A stretch of DNA of 36,360 nt from Clostridiales bacterium GWF2_38_85 (GTDB taxonomy: Bacteria > Bacillota > Clostridia > Oscillospirales > CAG-382), in NCBI GenBank assembly GCA_001797275.1, contig MGOY01000036.1:1-36360 (forward strand), in the 5' to 3' direction. The notes below the pieces were generated by a model. That model was given only the letters and a program-made list of their open reading frames with translations, was not told the DNA's origin and made no database searches. The translations under genes were made by a program, and so were the position numbers. Shown here one piece after another: positions 15,245 to 25,054 of the stretch (its first letter is position 1; each line of letters starts with the position of its first letter).

Positions 15245-17224
15245 TTACATTTTTAACGCTAACTTCATCTTAAACGATTCGCTTGCATAACCGTTCACAA
15301 CATCAGGATCTAAATAGGATGTAACAGTCTGCTTCAATGCGGTCTTTATATCCTGGGAGTTAAGAGAGTCTGAGCATGAAACAAGCGCCAATCGAAGCGT
15401 ATCAAGTTTATTATCAATCTCTGCTCTAGTGAAAGTCGTGTCAGCTTCTATAAAAATCATTTTATTCATATTCATTGTTGAATTTTTATTTTTAATAAGC
15501 AATTCTTCATAGTGTTTTTCACCGGGCCTGAGCCCAATCTCAACAATATCAATATCCTGATAGGGAACAAGTCCTGAAAGTTTTATTATGTTTTCAGCAA
15601 GCTCGACTATCTTGATTGGTTTACCCATATCAAGTACAAATAACTCACCACTTTGCGCCATAATACCGGTTTGCATCATAAGCAGACTGGCTTCAGGGAT
15701 GGTCATAAAGTAGCGGATTATTCGTTTGTCTGTTATAGTTAGGACCGCCTTCTTCAATCTGTCTTTTGAACAGCGGTATTACTGAACCGTTTGAGCCGAG
15801 AACGTTTCCGAACCTGACAGCAGCAAATGAAGTTTTGCTGTCGCCACGGCTTTGTATTATCATCTCGCACATTTTCTTTGATGCACCCATGGCATTAGTG
15901 GGATTGACAGCTTTATCTGTTGAAATTAATATAAATTTCTCTGCTCCATATTTTTCTGCCATATCAGCAGTATTATATGTACCAAATATATTATTCTTTA
16001 TAGCTTCACAACTACTATGCTCCATAAGCGGTACATGCTTGTGTGCTGCGGCATGGAATATTATTTGTGGTTTATAGTTTCTGAAAATACTGTCAAGTCG
16101 TTTTCTGTCTCTTACTGAAGCAATTTCAACGACGAGATTGAGTTTATTACCATACGAGCTTATAAGCTCCTGCTGTATTTCATATGCGTTGTTTTCATAG
16201 ATATCAAGTATTATCAACTGCGATGGTTTACTCCTTGCAAGTTGTCTACAAAGCTCACTGCCGATTGAGCCACCGTCACTAGTAATGAGAATGCATTTAC
16301 CTTGGTAAAATCGGCTCGATTCATTATCAACAACTTCGATCGGCTCTCGGAATAGTAAATCCTCAATCTTTATATCACGTATTATTCTCTTATTATAATT
16401 AGAATTATCTTGGCTAAATACAAAGTCATATATTTTAATCTTTTTGCCTGTATGTTTATAAAATTCATATAACTTTTGTTTCTCATCACCATTGAACTTT
16501 GGTATAGCAATAATGATTACATCAACCGGCATCTGTTTGATTTTATCTATTATACAGCTATCTTCTTCAATCACTTTGATATTTAGAATTTTATTACCTA
16601 TTTTTTCTTTATCAATATCTACAAAACAATACGGATTGTATTTAGATTTACTGTTCATCTTAAGTTCGTTGGCAAGCATTACACCGACCTGTCCGGCACC
16701 TATTATTACAACATTGGTTTGGAGTCCCTGAGAAGCTGCGATACATTGTCGACGACTATGATATTGCTGATATACGAACCTCGATAATAATGTCACCAAG
16801 GTTATTATACAAACAACTAATACCGATGACCATCCCTTTATATATATTGATTTTATTGACATAGATATTATAAAATATGCAGTTCCAGCACAGAAGTCAG
16901 AAATCAACAGTTTCAAATAAGAAGTTGAGTTTGCGAATCGCCAGACACTTGAATATGTACCAACAATAACCCTGAAAATTAAAATGCATAATAATAAGGT
17001 ACCAATATTACTCAACATTGCAGGAAAAGATAATAATGTTTCCGATGAGTAAAACCATAAATATATATCTGTCAGTGCATATATTACTGAAGCTATAATA
17101 ATGTCTATTATTAAAAGTATTATTTTCGAAGAGGAAGTTTTAAAATCACTTCTTCTTTTTGTCGATTTATATATTTCATATATTTGTTAATATTAAAGTT
17201 ATTGCTAAATAATGACGGCTTTAT
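15245..17224 (-). pseudogene. capD-type membrane UDP-sugar 4,6-dehydratase, three lesions
   Basis: The sequence reconstructs to a roughly 640-codon CapD/PglF/WbpM-type protein. It has N-terminal membrane spans (IILLIIDIIIASVIYAL onward), a first nucleotide-binding domain (VVIIGAGQVG) and a catalytic SDR domain (SDGGSIGSELCRQL, STDKAVNPTNAMGASK). Three defects are visible. First, 8 bases after AGGAG (17233-17237) stands ATA (17222-17224) in place of a start codon, in a frame reading KPSLFSNN. Second, a frameshift falls in the A/G-rich run near 17150-17165. Third, at about 15740 GGTCCT-AACTATAACA has lost two bases relative to the expected GGPVTITD, splitting off the last 165 codons. Such enzymes convert UDP-GlcNAc to UDP-4-keto-6-deoxy sugars. 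ATG 17018 could start a truncated protein lacking its first membrane segments and its C-terminus. Confidence 0.8.
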
Positions 17225-17342
17225 TTATTTTTCTCCTTATAAAATATATTTGGATATATATAAAATCTATAGATATAAAATTACAAAATTATATTATAAT
17301 TTATTATCTTTAATCAATGTTTAAACCATTTTAAAAATTGTA

Positions 17343-17635
17343 TTCGATTTGTTCGGGTTAAAAAATTCGATTGCCACATGAAGGTTGCAAGGTCTGTTTC
17401 TCCAAATTTTCAATGTAATATATATCCGGTTGGTATATTTACAACTTCGTGTTTATCTCCGCTTACAACTAAGAACTTTTCGTTTTTGGTTAGGTACCAG
17501 TGATTGCCTTTGGCGATACCTAGCTTTGAAATATTTACAGAGAACTGCCCTCTGTTTGGTTTTTTTGCGTATCAGAAATAATTACATATCCAGCTGTTAC
17601 AATAACTGCAACAACGAATACAATAACGCTTTTTC
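17343..17635 (-). pseudogene. Chimeric scar: FMN-binding N-terminus fused to capF C-terminus (copy C)
   Basis: On -, 17567-17635 reads VFVVAVIVTAGYVIISDTQK, homologous to residues about 11-31 of the FMN-binding protein at 14409. It runs directly into PNRGQFSVNISKLGIAKGNH and KNEKFLVVSGDKHEVV, homologous to the CapF cupin. The 21 CapF codons between the two VSG motifs are missing, and a stop follows TGYILH. DNA at 17343-17560 aligns with 7061-7350 of capF but is clearly more diverged than copy A. Confidence 0.75.
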
Positions 17636-17803
17636 AATTCTGACAATATCTTCACTTTTTAGACCAGCAATTAATTCAATTCGATAGCTCTCACTTGTAA
17701 AATAATCGTAAGGTGAGCTTTCTTTTCAAATATGATTGCTGTTATGACTTATTATCATCAGATTTGAGAGTAAAAAATAATCACCATATTCCATATGCTT
17801 AAT
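17636..17803. other. Gap with a decayed frame downstream of rfbB
   Basis: On - a frame reads SSPYDYFTSESYRIELIAGL after a stop; I do not recognise it. No clear terminator for the long operon is seen between the rfbB stop at 17804 and here. Confidence 0.3.
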
Positions 17804-18853
17804 TTATTTATATATTTTCTCGTAATACTCACGATAATCTCCATTAACTATGTTAGTGATCCAATGGTTGTTATTAAGATACCATTGGATAGTATCCATA
17901 ATACCAACTTCAAATGAAAATTTTGGTTTCCAACCCAGTTGTGTAGTTATTTTAGAGTTATCAATAGCATATCTTCTATCATGACCTGGTCGATCTTTAA
18001 TATAAGTAATTAATTTTTCACTTTTTCCAACAGTATTTATTATTAACTTGATTATTTCAATATTTGTCTTTTCATTATTACCACCGATGTTGTAAATTTC
18101 ACCATTATCGCCATTATGAAGTACACAATCAATAGCTTCACAATGATCTGAAACATGCAACCAATCTCTAACCTGTAAACCATCACCATATATAGGCAAT
18201 GATTTATTATTTAAACAATTGTTTATCATGAGAGGTATCAACTTTTCTGGAAATTGATATGGTCCATAATTATTAGAACATCTTGTAATGTTAATAGGCA
18301 TGCCGAATGTTTCGTGATAGGCTCTTACGATCAAGTCAGCACTTGCTTTTGAGGCACTATAAGGACTGTTTGGCATTAATGGCATAGTTTCGACAAACTT
18401 ACCAGTTTTTCCAAGTGCTCCGTAAACTTCATCAGTTGATACATGTAAAAATTTAACATCGTTGCGATATTCGATATTGTATTTATTATGTGGTTCCTTT
18501 TTCCAATGATTTTTAGCTACATCAAGTAATACCTGTGTACCAATAATATTTGTTATTAAGAAAATTTCTGGATTAACTATAGATCTATCTACATGGCTCT
18601 CAGCAGCAAAATTGACAACATAATCAATAGAATATTTTGAAAATATATCATCAATCTTAACTTTATCGCAGATATTTGCCTTTATAAAATTATAATTTTC
18701 ATGTTTTTCAATATTTTTTAAATTCTCAAGATTTCCGGCATATGTGAGGGTATCAACATTGATGATTTTATAGTCAACATATTTTTGTATCATCAAATGA
18801 ATAAAATTACTTCCAATAAAACCTGCACCACCAGTTACAAGGATAGTTTTCAT
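17804..18853 (-). CDS. rfbB: dTDP-glucose 4,6-dehydratase
   Basis: A 349-residue extended SDR of normal family length. The NAD motif is GGAGFIG (G8-G14), the catalytic set is T140-D141-E142 (STDEVYG) with Y165-SAS-K169, and the substrate-pocket marker AAESHVDRS is at residues 84-92. It converts dTDP-glucose to dTDP-4-keto-6-deoxyglucose in the cytoplasm. It starts immediately after the rfbA stop (no gap), so the pair is co-translated. It is the last gene of the long operon. With an aminotransferase and no rmlC/rmlD, its product most likely feeds an amino-dideoxy sugar. Confidence 0.95.
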   Translation of the reverse strand: MKTILVTGGAGFIGSNFIHLMIQKYVDYKIINVDTLTYAGNLENLKNIEKHENYNFIKANICDKVKIDDIFSKYSIDYVVNFAAESHVDRSIVNPEIFLITNIIGTQVLLDVAKNHWKKEPHNKYNIEYRNDVKFLHVSTDEVYGALGKTGKFVETMPLMPNSPYSASKASADLIVRAYHETFGMPINITRCSNNYGPYQFPEKLIPLMINNCLNNKSLPIYGDGLQVRDWLHVSDHCEAIDCVLHNGDNGEIYNIGGNNEKTNIEIIKLIINTVGKSEKLITYIKDRPGHDRRYAIDNSKITTQLGWKPKFSFEVGIMDTIQWYLNNNHWITNIVNGDYREYYEKIYK

Positions 18854-19726
18854 TTATTTACCCTCTTTAGCAAGTGATAAAATATACTTTCCATATTCGG
18901 TCATTTTTAAGTTTTCGCCTATTATTGTTAACTGTTCAGTTGTAATAAATCCACGTCGCCATGCAATTTCTTCAATACAAGATATATAAAATCCTTGTCT
19001 TGATTGCACTGCTTCAACATATTCTGATGCTTTGAGTATTCCTTCCGGAGAACCGGTGTCAAGCCATGCCATACCACGGCCAAGAAGTTCGACATGAAGT
19101 TCGTTCATTTCAAGATAAACATTGTTGACTGAAGATATTTCTATCTCACCACGTGCTGATGGTTTTACATCTTTAGCAATTTCAATAACGCGATTATCGT
19201 AAAAATATAAACCTGGTATTGCGTAATTTGATTTTGGAAATTGTGGTTTTTCTTCGATCGAAATAACCCTTTTGTCTTTATCAAATTCGACTACACCGAA
19301 TGCACGTGCATCCTTTACTGGATAGCCAAATATCGTAGCTCCTTTTATACGGTCCATTGTTTTCCGTAGAATGCTAGTCATATCCTGACCGTAGAAAACA
19401 TTATCACCAAGAATTAAGCATACGTTATCATCTCCTATAAAGGTTTCACCGAGTATAAATGCATCGGCAAGACCGCATGGTGAATCTTGGATTTTATATG
19501 TGATAGATGTGCCAATTGTTTGTCCATTACCAAGTAATTTTTTATATGCTGGTATATCTTCCGGTGTTGATATAATTAATATATCCTTTATACTTGATAA
19601 AAGTAAAATCGATAGCGGGTAATATATAAGCGGTTTATCGTATATAGGCAAAAGTTGCTTGGATACCGCTTTCGTCATTGGATATAAACGAGTGCCTTTT
19701 CCTCCAGCAAGAATAATTCCCTTCAT
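18854..19726 (-). CDS. rfbA: Glucose-1-phosphate thymidylyltransferase
   Basis: A 290-residue nucleotidyltransferase that makes dTDP-glucose from dTTP and glucose-1-phosphate, the first step of the dTDP-sugar branch. The N-terminal signature GGKGTRLYPMT is followed by KQLLPIYDKP; later motifs are LGDNVFYGQD and EEKPQFPKSNYAIPGLYFYD, and the C-terminal WLDTGSPEGIL carries the second Mg-binding region. The length fits the short RmlA form. AAAGGA lies 9 bases before the start. It follows the aminotransferase by 22 bases and abuts rfbB. Confidence 0.95.
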   Translation of the reverse strand: MKGIILAGGKGTRLYPMTKAVSKQLLPIYDKPLIYYPLSILLLSSIKDILIISTPEDIPAYKKLLGNGQTIGTSITYKIQDSPCGLADAFILGETFIGDDNVCLILGDNVFYGQDMTSILRKTMDRIKGATIFGYPVKDARAFGVVEFDKDKRVISIEEKPQFPKSNYAIPGLYFYDNRVIEIAKDVKPSARGEIEISSVNNVYLEMNELHVELLGRGMAWLDTGSPEGILKASEYVEAVQSRQGFYISCIEEIAWRRGFITTEQLTIIGENLKMTEYGKYILSLAKEGK

Positions 19727-19748
19727 AATTAAAATCCTTTATTTAGTT

Positions 19749-20840
19749 TTATTTAGATATAATATCACATATTTTTTCAACATCTATTTTATTCAATTCA
19801 GAATATATTGGTAAACATAGTATTTGATTGGCAATATTATTAGCCACAGGGGTATAATTTATATTGTTTTTATAACACTCAAAATTATTAGTTAATGGAT
19901 AAAAATATTTCCTTGCAGTAATTCCTTCTTTCAGTAATTTTTCATATACTTCATTACGTGAATATTTATATCCATTAAAAACTACAGGAAAATAAGCATA
20001 ATTTTTCTTTACATATTCTTTAATAATATTTAATTTTATACCTTTAATATTTGATAATCTTTCCCTATAATGTTCGTCAATAATTTTTCGCTTGTTAATA
20101 TCTTCTTCTATATGACGCAAATTGCATAAACCCATAGCAGCATGAAATTCACTCATTTTCCCATTTCCACCTGGATACATTACACTTTCAGGACTTCGTA
20201 TACCATAATTCCTTATATCGTCAAGTCTTAACTTGTACGATTCATCTTTATATGTAACAGCTCCTCCTTCAATTGTATTGAATACTTTTGTTGCATGAAA
20301 ACTAAATATTGATGCATCCCCTAAGTTAGCAACTTTATTTCCATCAACGATAACACCAAAAGCATGAGCAGCATCAAAAATCACTTTTATATTATACTTC
20401 TTTGCAATTCTATCAATCTCGATATAATTGCATACATTACCATATACATGTACTGGGATAATAGCTGAGGTTTTATCGGTAATTAACGATTCAATTTTTT
20501 CAATATCAATCGTATAATCAGATTCATTGATATCGCAGAATACTGGAATAAGCCCATTACGTGTGATCGCATGAGTAGTTGAAGCAAATGTGAACGGTGT
20601 TGTTATTACTTCACCCGTCAGATTCGAGGCATCAATTACAGATTCAAGTGCAATATGCCCATTTGTAAATAACGTTATATTGGGAGTATGAAGATATTCC
20701 TTTAATTCCATTTCTAATTTCTGATGCTTTACACCCATATTGGTAAGCCAACGTGAATCCCATAAATCTTTTATTTCGTTTATATATTCCTCTAAAGTAG
20801 GGAGTGAAGATTGGGTAACATTAATTTTATTCATTTTCAT
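19749..20840 (-). CDS. DegT/DnrJ/EryC1-family sugar aminotransferase
   Basis: A 363-residue PLP enzyme of the sugar-aminotransferase family. The PLP lysine is K185 in HATKVFNTIEGGA, the cofactor aspartate is D156 (IFDAAHAFG), and TPFTFASTTH binds phosphate. With rfbA/rfbB next to it and no 3,4-ketoisomerase or 3,5-epimerase, the best guess is 4-amination of dTDP-4-keto-6-deoxyglucose (VioA- or WecE-like). The stereochemistry (Qui4N or Fuc4N) cannot be read here. The start at ATG 20840 follows GGAG by 4-5 bases and overlaps the acetyltransferase end by 14 bases, indicating coupling; ATG 20834 is an alternative. Confidence 0.85.
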   Translation of the reverse strand: MKMNKINVTQSSLPTLEEYINEIKDLWDSRWLTNMGVKHQKLEMELKEYLHTPNITLFTNGHIALESVIDASNLTGEVITTPFTFASTTHAITRNGLIPVFCDINESDYTIDIEKIESLITDKTSAIIPVHVYGNVCNYIEIDRIAKKYNIKVIFDAAHAFGVIVDGNKVANLGDASIFSFHATKVFNTIEGGAVTYKDESYKLRLDDIRNYGIRSPESVMYPGGNGKMSEFHAAMGLCNLRHIEEDINKRKIIDEHYRERLSNIKGIKLNIIKEYVKKNYAYFPVVFNGYKYSRNEVYEKLLKEGITARKYFYPLTNNFECYKNNINYTPVANNIANQILCLPIYSELNKIDVEKICDIISK

Positions 20841-21399
20841 TTTGCTCCAATAAAAACATTTTTTCTAATTCCAATAAATGGTTACTTCTTTCTTTTATTT
20901 TTCTAAAGGGAATTCCAACATTAATACTCCAAGGTTCTGAATTTTTATTAATTAATGTCATTGCTCCAAAAGAAGAACCTTCAGCAAGTATTATACCTGG
21001 AAGCACAGTACACCCACTACCTAGTATAACATGTCTATTTATATGTACGGGTTCTTTTAAAACATTTTTATATTTGTCAGGTATCGTAGGATTAGTCATT
21101 GTTTCTCCAGAATAATCATCACTTATTGCATAAATACAAACACGAGAAGATATATTCGAAAAATCATCAACAGTAATGCCTACTGACCCGCCATATAATG
21201 CTGAAAAAGCAGCAATATGTATATTATTACCTATTTTTATTTTTCCACTTAAAATACAAAAATCATCAATACGTACATTATTACCTATCGTAATATTTTC
21301 AGCTCCATATATGCTAGCTTTTATGCTTATAAGAACTTTGTTACCAATTTCTTTAAATCCAATTTGTCTCAATGTATCTGTAGAGTAAAAACTATTCAT
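20827..21399 (-). CDS. Hexapeptide-repeat acyltransferase
   Basis: A 190-residue left-handed beta-helix acyltransferase with successive hexapeptide turns (ASIYGAENITIGNNVRIDDF, then KIGNNIHIAAF, then HVILGSGCTVLPGIIL). Next to the aminotransferase it most likely N-acetylates the dTDP-4-amino sugar, giving dTDP-4-acetamido-4,6-dideoxyhexose; O-acetylation of the polymer is an alternative. I place the start at ATG 21399 (MNSFYS), matching relatives. The GTG at 21414 adds five hydrophobic residues, and neither start has a strong ribosome binding site. The 3' end overlaps the aminotransferase gene. Confidence 0.8.
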   Translation of the reverse strand: MNSFYSTDTLRQIGFKEIGNKVLISIKASIYGAENITIGNNVRIDDFCILSGKIKIGNNIHIAAFSALYGGSVGITVDDFSNISSRVCIYAISDDYSGETMTNPTIPDKYKNVLKEPVHINRHVILGSGCTVLPGIILAEGSSFGAMTLINKNSEPWSINVGIPFRKIKERSNHLLELEKMFLLEQNENE

Positions 21400-21443
21400 A
21401 ATTATTAAATTCACTTTTTAATATATTTTTTTTACGTATTATT

Positions 21444-22898
21444 TTATTTATGGCTGTAATAATATGATTTAATTATATCTTTAATATAAAATAAGCTTTC
21501 ATTTTTTATTAAAACCGAAAATACATAATAAATAATAATGCCAAATGGTATTCCAATTACTAATTTTAATAAATTACTATATTGGGGGATTGTTATTAAA
21601 TAAACCATAAATGCCATTATAATAGCTGAAAAAATACTTTTCCAGACATCAAAAAATTGTCTCAAAATAGAATATTTCATAACTTTCTGTAAAACTGCCA
21701 TTTCGCCTAAACAATATAAAGCTTCTGCAATTATAAGACCTACTACCAACCAATATACACCATAATTATATGTAATAAATAGCGATGTAAATGAAATTAT
21801 AAATCCATATATGCACAACTTTAAAACTAAATCACTTCTTCCGATTGATAAAAATACTTGAAGGCACATGGCAAATGGTAATATCATGCATTGAATGCTT
21901 GTAAGGCGGACGTAAGGTATGCTCATTGCCCATTTTTCTGTAAACAATATAATGATAATTGGTTCTGCTAAAACTATTAAACCTAACATTAATGGGAAAG
22001 TAATAAAGCATGCAATTTTTAGTATACATCTATACATTTTCAATACATTTTCATGGTCATCTTGAACTTTTGATAGTGTTGGAAATAAAATTGAATTTAA
22101 AGCTCCAACTGCATTTGACATAACTAATGAAGGTAATTGATAACCTCTGTTGTAATAACCCAACATTTCTGAACTGTATTTTTTCCCGATAATTAAAGAA
22201 CGAGTATTGTCTCGAATCGTATTCATAAGAGCAGTTAGTAGAACTTTAGAGCTAAAGCTAAATAGTTTCTTAACAGAATACCATGAAAATGTTTTCTTCG
22301 GTTTCCAATCAATAATAATCAATATTATAATAAGAACAACTATATCTTTTATTAAATTTGAATAGACTAATGCATATACACCAAAATTATTTAATGCCAT
22401 TGTAATACCAACAATAGCTTGAAAAAATGATGATATAATGCTTTTTATGAAACTAAGTTTAAAATTCATTTCTCGCTGTATAAGTGCCGTTTGTACGGAA
22501 ATTATAGCACCGATTACTAAAGAGATAGATTGTATTTTTATAATAAATATAAGTCGTGGTTCATGATAAAAATTTGCAATAAACCCGCTACTAATAAAAA
22601 GAATAATATAGAGGATTATAGAAAAAACTAATCCTACATAAAAAACAGATGATTGTTCTACTTCGTTTAATTCTTTTTTTTGTACAATTGCGGAGGAAAA
22701 CCCAGTTTGTATAAATACACTCATTATAGTAATAAATACAGATGCAGTTGCTATAAGTCCAAAATCTTCAGGCATTAATAATCTTGCCAGAATTATCTGT
22801 ATAATGAAACTGATAAAATAAGCGCTTGTATTTTCAACGAATCTCCAAACAAAGCCGCTAAATACTTGTTTTTTTAAGTTCATTTTTTCTAATTTCAC
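21444..22898 (-). CDS. Wzx-like polysaccharide flippase
   Basis: A 484-residue multi-span membrane protein, about 12-14 predicted helices, of the PST/MOP flippase group. The opening FSGFVWRFVE, the ILARLLMPEDFGL motif after helix 2 and the QTGFSSAIVQKKEL loop are typical of WzxC-like lipopolysaccharide transporters. It would flip the undecaprenyl-linked repeat unit across the cytoplasmic membrane. The GTG start at 22898 lies one base after the stop of the preceding glycosyltransferase, so coupled translation is likely; ATG 22883 is the alternative. Confidence 0.9.
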   Translation of the reverse strand: MKLEKMNLKKQVFSGFVWRFVENTSAYFISFIIQIILARLLMPEDFGLIATASVFITIMSVFIQTGFSSAIVQKKELNEVEQSSVFYVGLVFSIILYIILFISSGFIANFYHEPRLIFIIKIQSISLVIGAIISVQTALIQREMNFKLSFIKSIISSFFQAIVGITMALNNFGVYALVYSNLIKDIVVLIIILIIIDWKPKKTFSWYSVKKLFSFSSKVLLTALMNTIRDNTRSLIIGKKYSSEMLGYYNRGYQLPSLVMSNAVGALNSILFPTLSKVQDDHENVLKMYRCILKIACFITFPLMLGLIVLAEPIIIILFTEKWAMSIPYVRLTSIQCMILPFAMCLQVFLSIGRSDLVLKLCIYGFIISFTSLFITYNYGVYWLVVGLIIAEALYCLGEMAVLQKVMKYSILRQFFDVWKSIFSAIIMAFMVYLITIPQYSNLLKLVIGIPFGIIIYYVFSVLIKNESLFYIKDIIKSYYYSHK

Positions 22899-22899
22899 G

Positions 22900-23835
22900 T
22901 CACTTTATTTTTAATTTCATTTGTACTTTTTTTATAGCATAATATGGAAATCTAATGATCATTCTAGCTTTTTCATTTGTAGATATATGACTTGTGAATA
23001 TTTTTCTTTCTTCCTTCATTTTATGCTTATTATAATAATGGATACCATCCAATTGTAAAAATGAAATACGATTTAAAAGCTTCTTTCTTTTACCATAAAA
23101 ACACACCAACGCCTGACATAAAGCAATATAATCTTTAATTATATCAATAGCTTTCGTTCTAGAACAATAGTTTTCTTCGCTAGAGGATACCCTATATACG
23201 CCGAATACCTCATTTAAAACAAAAACATTTCCATGCATTAACATATCATAGCACATGATTAAATCGCAAGCATTTCTTGCAACAGTATACATCGATTCAT
23301 AATTATCTGATGTATTTTTATAGATATTACGGAACATACAACCCATAGCAGAGTAAGCGTGTCCATTCTCATATTCTTTTAATGTAATTTTGTTCCCCAC
23401 ATATTTTTCAGACGGATCAAAACCCAGAAGTTCATTATGTATATTTCTGCGTTCACGTTTATGACTAACTGTACTATATTCGGAATGCTTATTTAAAAAA
23501 TTGGCTAGAGTTTGTAAACGATTTTCGCCAAGCCAATAATCGTCTCCTTCTAATACAGTAATATATTCACCATTTGCTTTTCTTATTAAATCAAACAAAT
23601 TTCTGGATGCACCAACATTTTCTATTCTTATAATCGTTTTTACAGTAAAATTATTAGTTTCTATATTTGAATATTGTTTTACAATATCTGCAGTACGATC
23701 AGTAGAAGCATCGTCACCAATTAAAAGTTCCCATATAAAATTCGTTTTTTGCATCAATATACTTTTAATTGCTTGTTCAATATACTTTTCTTGATTGTAT
23801 GTAATTAATAAAACAGATACTTTTACTGCAATCAT
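22900..23835 (-). CDS. Family 2 glycosyltransferase
   Basis: A 311-residue GT-A fold enzyme. The N-terminal VSVLLITYNQEKYIEQAI, GDDASTDRT (residues 40-48) and the metal-binding EGDDYW (D98, D99) are the classical GT2 motifs, followed by a variable acceptor domain. It adds one sugar to the lipid-linked repeat unit at the inner membrane face. It lies 46 bases after the Fe-S protein gene and one base before the flippase. Donor and acceptor are unknown. Confidence 0.9.
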   Translation of the reverse strand: MIAVKVSVLLITYNQEKYIEQAIKSILMQKTNFIWELLIGDDASTDRTADIVKQYSNIETNNFTVKTIIRIENVGASRNLFDLIRKANGEYITVLEGDDYWLGENRLQTLANFLNKHSEYSTVSHKRERRNIHNELLGFDPSEKYVGNKITLKEYENGHAYSAMGCMFRNIYKNTSDNYESMYTVARNACDLIMCYDMLMHGNVFVLNEVFGVYRVSSSEENYCSRTKAIDIIKDYIALCQALVCFYGKRKKLLNRISFLQLDGIHYYNKHKMKEERKIFTSHISTNEKARMIIRFPYYAIKKVQMKLKIK

Positions 23836-23881
23836 ATAAATTCTCCAAATTATCTTGTTGCAAATAATAAAATTATTTTAT

Positions 23882-25054
23882 TTATTTCTTTTTGATCAAT
23901 GCTTGAATTTTAAATGCAATATTCTGTATATGTAATTTAAAAACAATTTTACGCAAATTAAAGCTAATGATTTGCTTTACCGAATATTTTGAATATTTTT
24001 TTATAACAGCTTCATAACCCTTATCACAATATAGTTCCCAAAACTTATTTGTCTCAGATGGTTGTATGATTTGATTTTGTTTTATTTTAGTAAACATTTC
24101 TGACGAACATTCTTTTAACCAATAAGATGTTTTTAATTGATTTAATAAATAATCACCTTTTGATGTGTGTGTAATTACCTGTGATAGACCTTTATTATCA
24201 TATATATTAAATAATTTATCTCCTCCCCAAAAATCACCTAAAGTTATATCCGAGTATTTATGATTTCTGTAAGGGCAGACATAGCAAGAAGGTCTGAGAC
24301 TAAGATTTTTATAAAATAAATTTGCATTTTTTTGAACAGTGATTGATGCATTTTTTTTCTTATCTTTAAATAAGACCGTTTGTGTACTAGACCAACCGTA
24401 TTTTTTATCACGGAAATGATAATCAACTATATCTTTATGATATTTACTTTTAAGCATATTTATATGATCTAAAAACAGTTTAGGACTAGGGGTACCATGG
24501 CATATAAAATCTATTGTATATAAGTTATCGTATACTTTTTCCAAAAATCCATACAAATTGTTAACTTGGCAAGGTGTGCCAGAAAAAAGCACAAAACTAT
24601 TTTTTTGTAGTAATTCTCTAATTTGTAAGAATGTCATTTTTAAATCACTTTGAACATATTTTGAACCGCACATTCTATTACGCTCTAAACTTGTTTTTGC
24701 TTCTTTGTGATATACCCTTAAATCGTCTCCTAAAATTGAACCAAAAACGCTACCTTTTAACTCTAAGATTAAATCCGAAAAGGCAGTAAATGCTCCACCA
24801 GATGAACTAATTTGTAAAACATCTTTTGAATTACTTCTTAATGCATATACTTTATTTGCTTTTGAAACATCTAATTTTTTTCTAAAATTACATACAGTGA
24901 CGCATTTACCACAATTAATACACTTATCATCTACTATAACAGGATATGAAAATCCTTTTTCATCACATATTAAGGTAATTGCTAACTGAGGGCAAATGTG
25001 TACACATGCACCGCAGCCACAACACATGCTTTTATCTTCTGTGTTAATTCTCAT
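23882..25054 (-). CDS. F420 hydrogenase/dehydrogenase beta-subunit-like Fe-S protein
   Basis: A 390-residue protein with two N-terminal [4Fe-4S] motifs (CCGCGACVHICP, C11-C21; CINCGKCVTVC, C45-C55). The N-terminal (about 80-150) and C-terminal domains of the coenzyme F420 hydrogenase/dehydrogenase beta family follow, including SGTPCQVNNLYGF and ITLGDFWGGD. Firmicutes generally lack F420, and such proteins often sit beside polysaccharide pyruvyl transferases in surface-polysaccharide loci; their reaction there is not established. I use ATG 25054 because GGTGA is suitably placed before it. It overlaps the pyruvyl transferase gene by 11 bases, so the two are translationally coupled and probably work together. 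Confidence 0.85.
   Translation of the reverse strand: MRINTEDKSMCCGCGACVHICPQLAITLICDEKGFSYPVIVDDKCINCGKCVTVCNFRKKLDVSKANKVYALRSNSKDVLQISSSGGAFTAFSDLILELKGSVFGSILGDDLRVYHKEAKTSLERNRMCGSKYVQSDLKMTFLQIRELLQKNSFVLFSGTPCQVNNLYGFLEKVYDNLYTIDFICHGTPSPKLFLDHINMLKSKYHKDIVDYHFRDKKYGWSSTQTVLFKDKKKNASITVQKNANLFYKNLSLRPSCYVCPYRNHKYSDITLGDFWGGDKLFNIYDNKGLSQVITHTSKGDYLLNQLKTSYWLKECSSEMFTKIKQNQIIQPSETNKFWELYCDKGYEAVIKKYSKYSVKQIISFNLRKIVFKLHIQNIAFKIQALIKKK

Noticed and set aside
15690-15760. Programmed frameshift joining the two capD frames
   Set aside because: No slippery heptamer is seen at the junction, and the same gene also has a lost start codon and another frameshift, so decay is the better explanation.
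17804-21399. dTDP-L-rhamnose pathway
   Set aside because: rfbA and rfbB are present, but neither rmlC nor rmlD is; an aminotransferase and acetyltransferase take their place.
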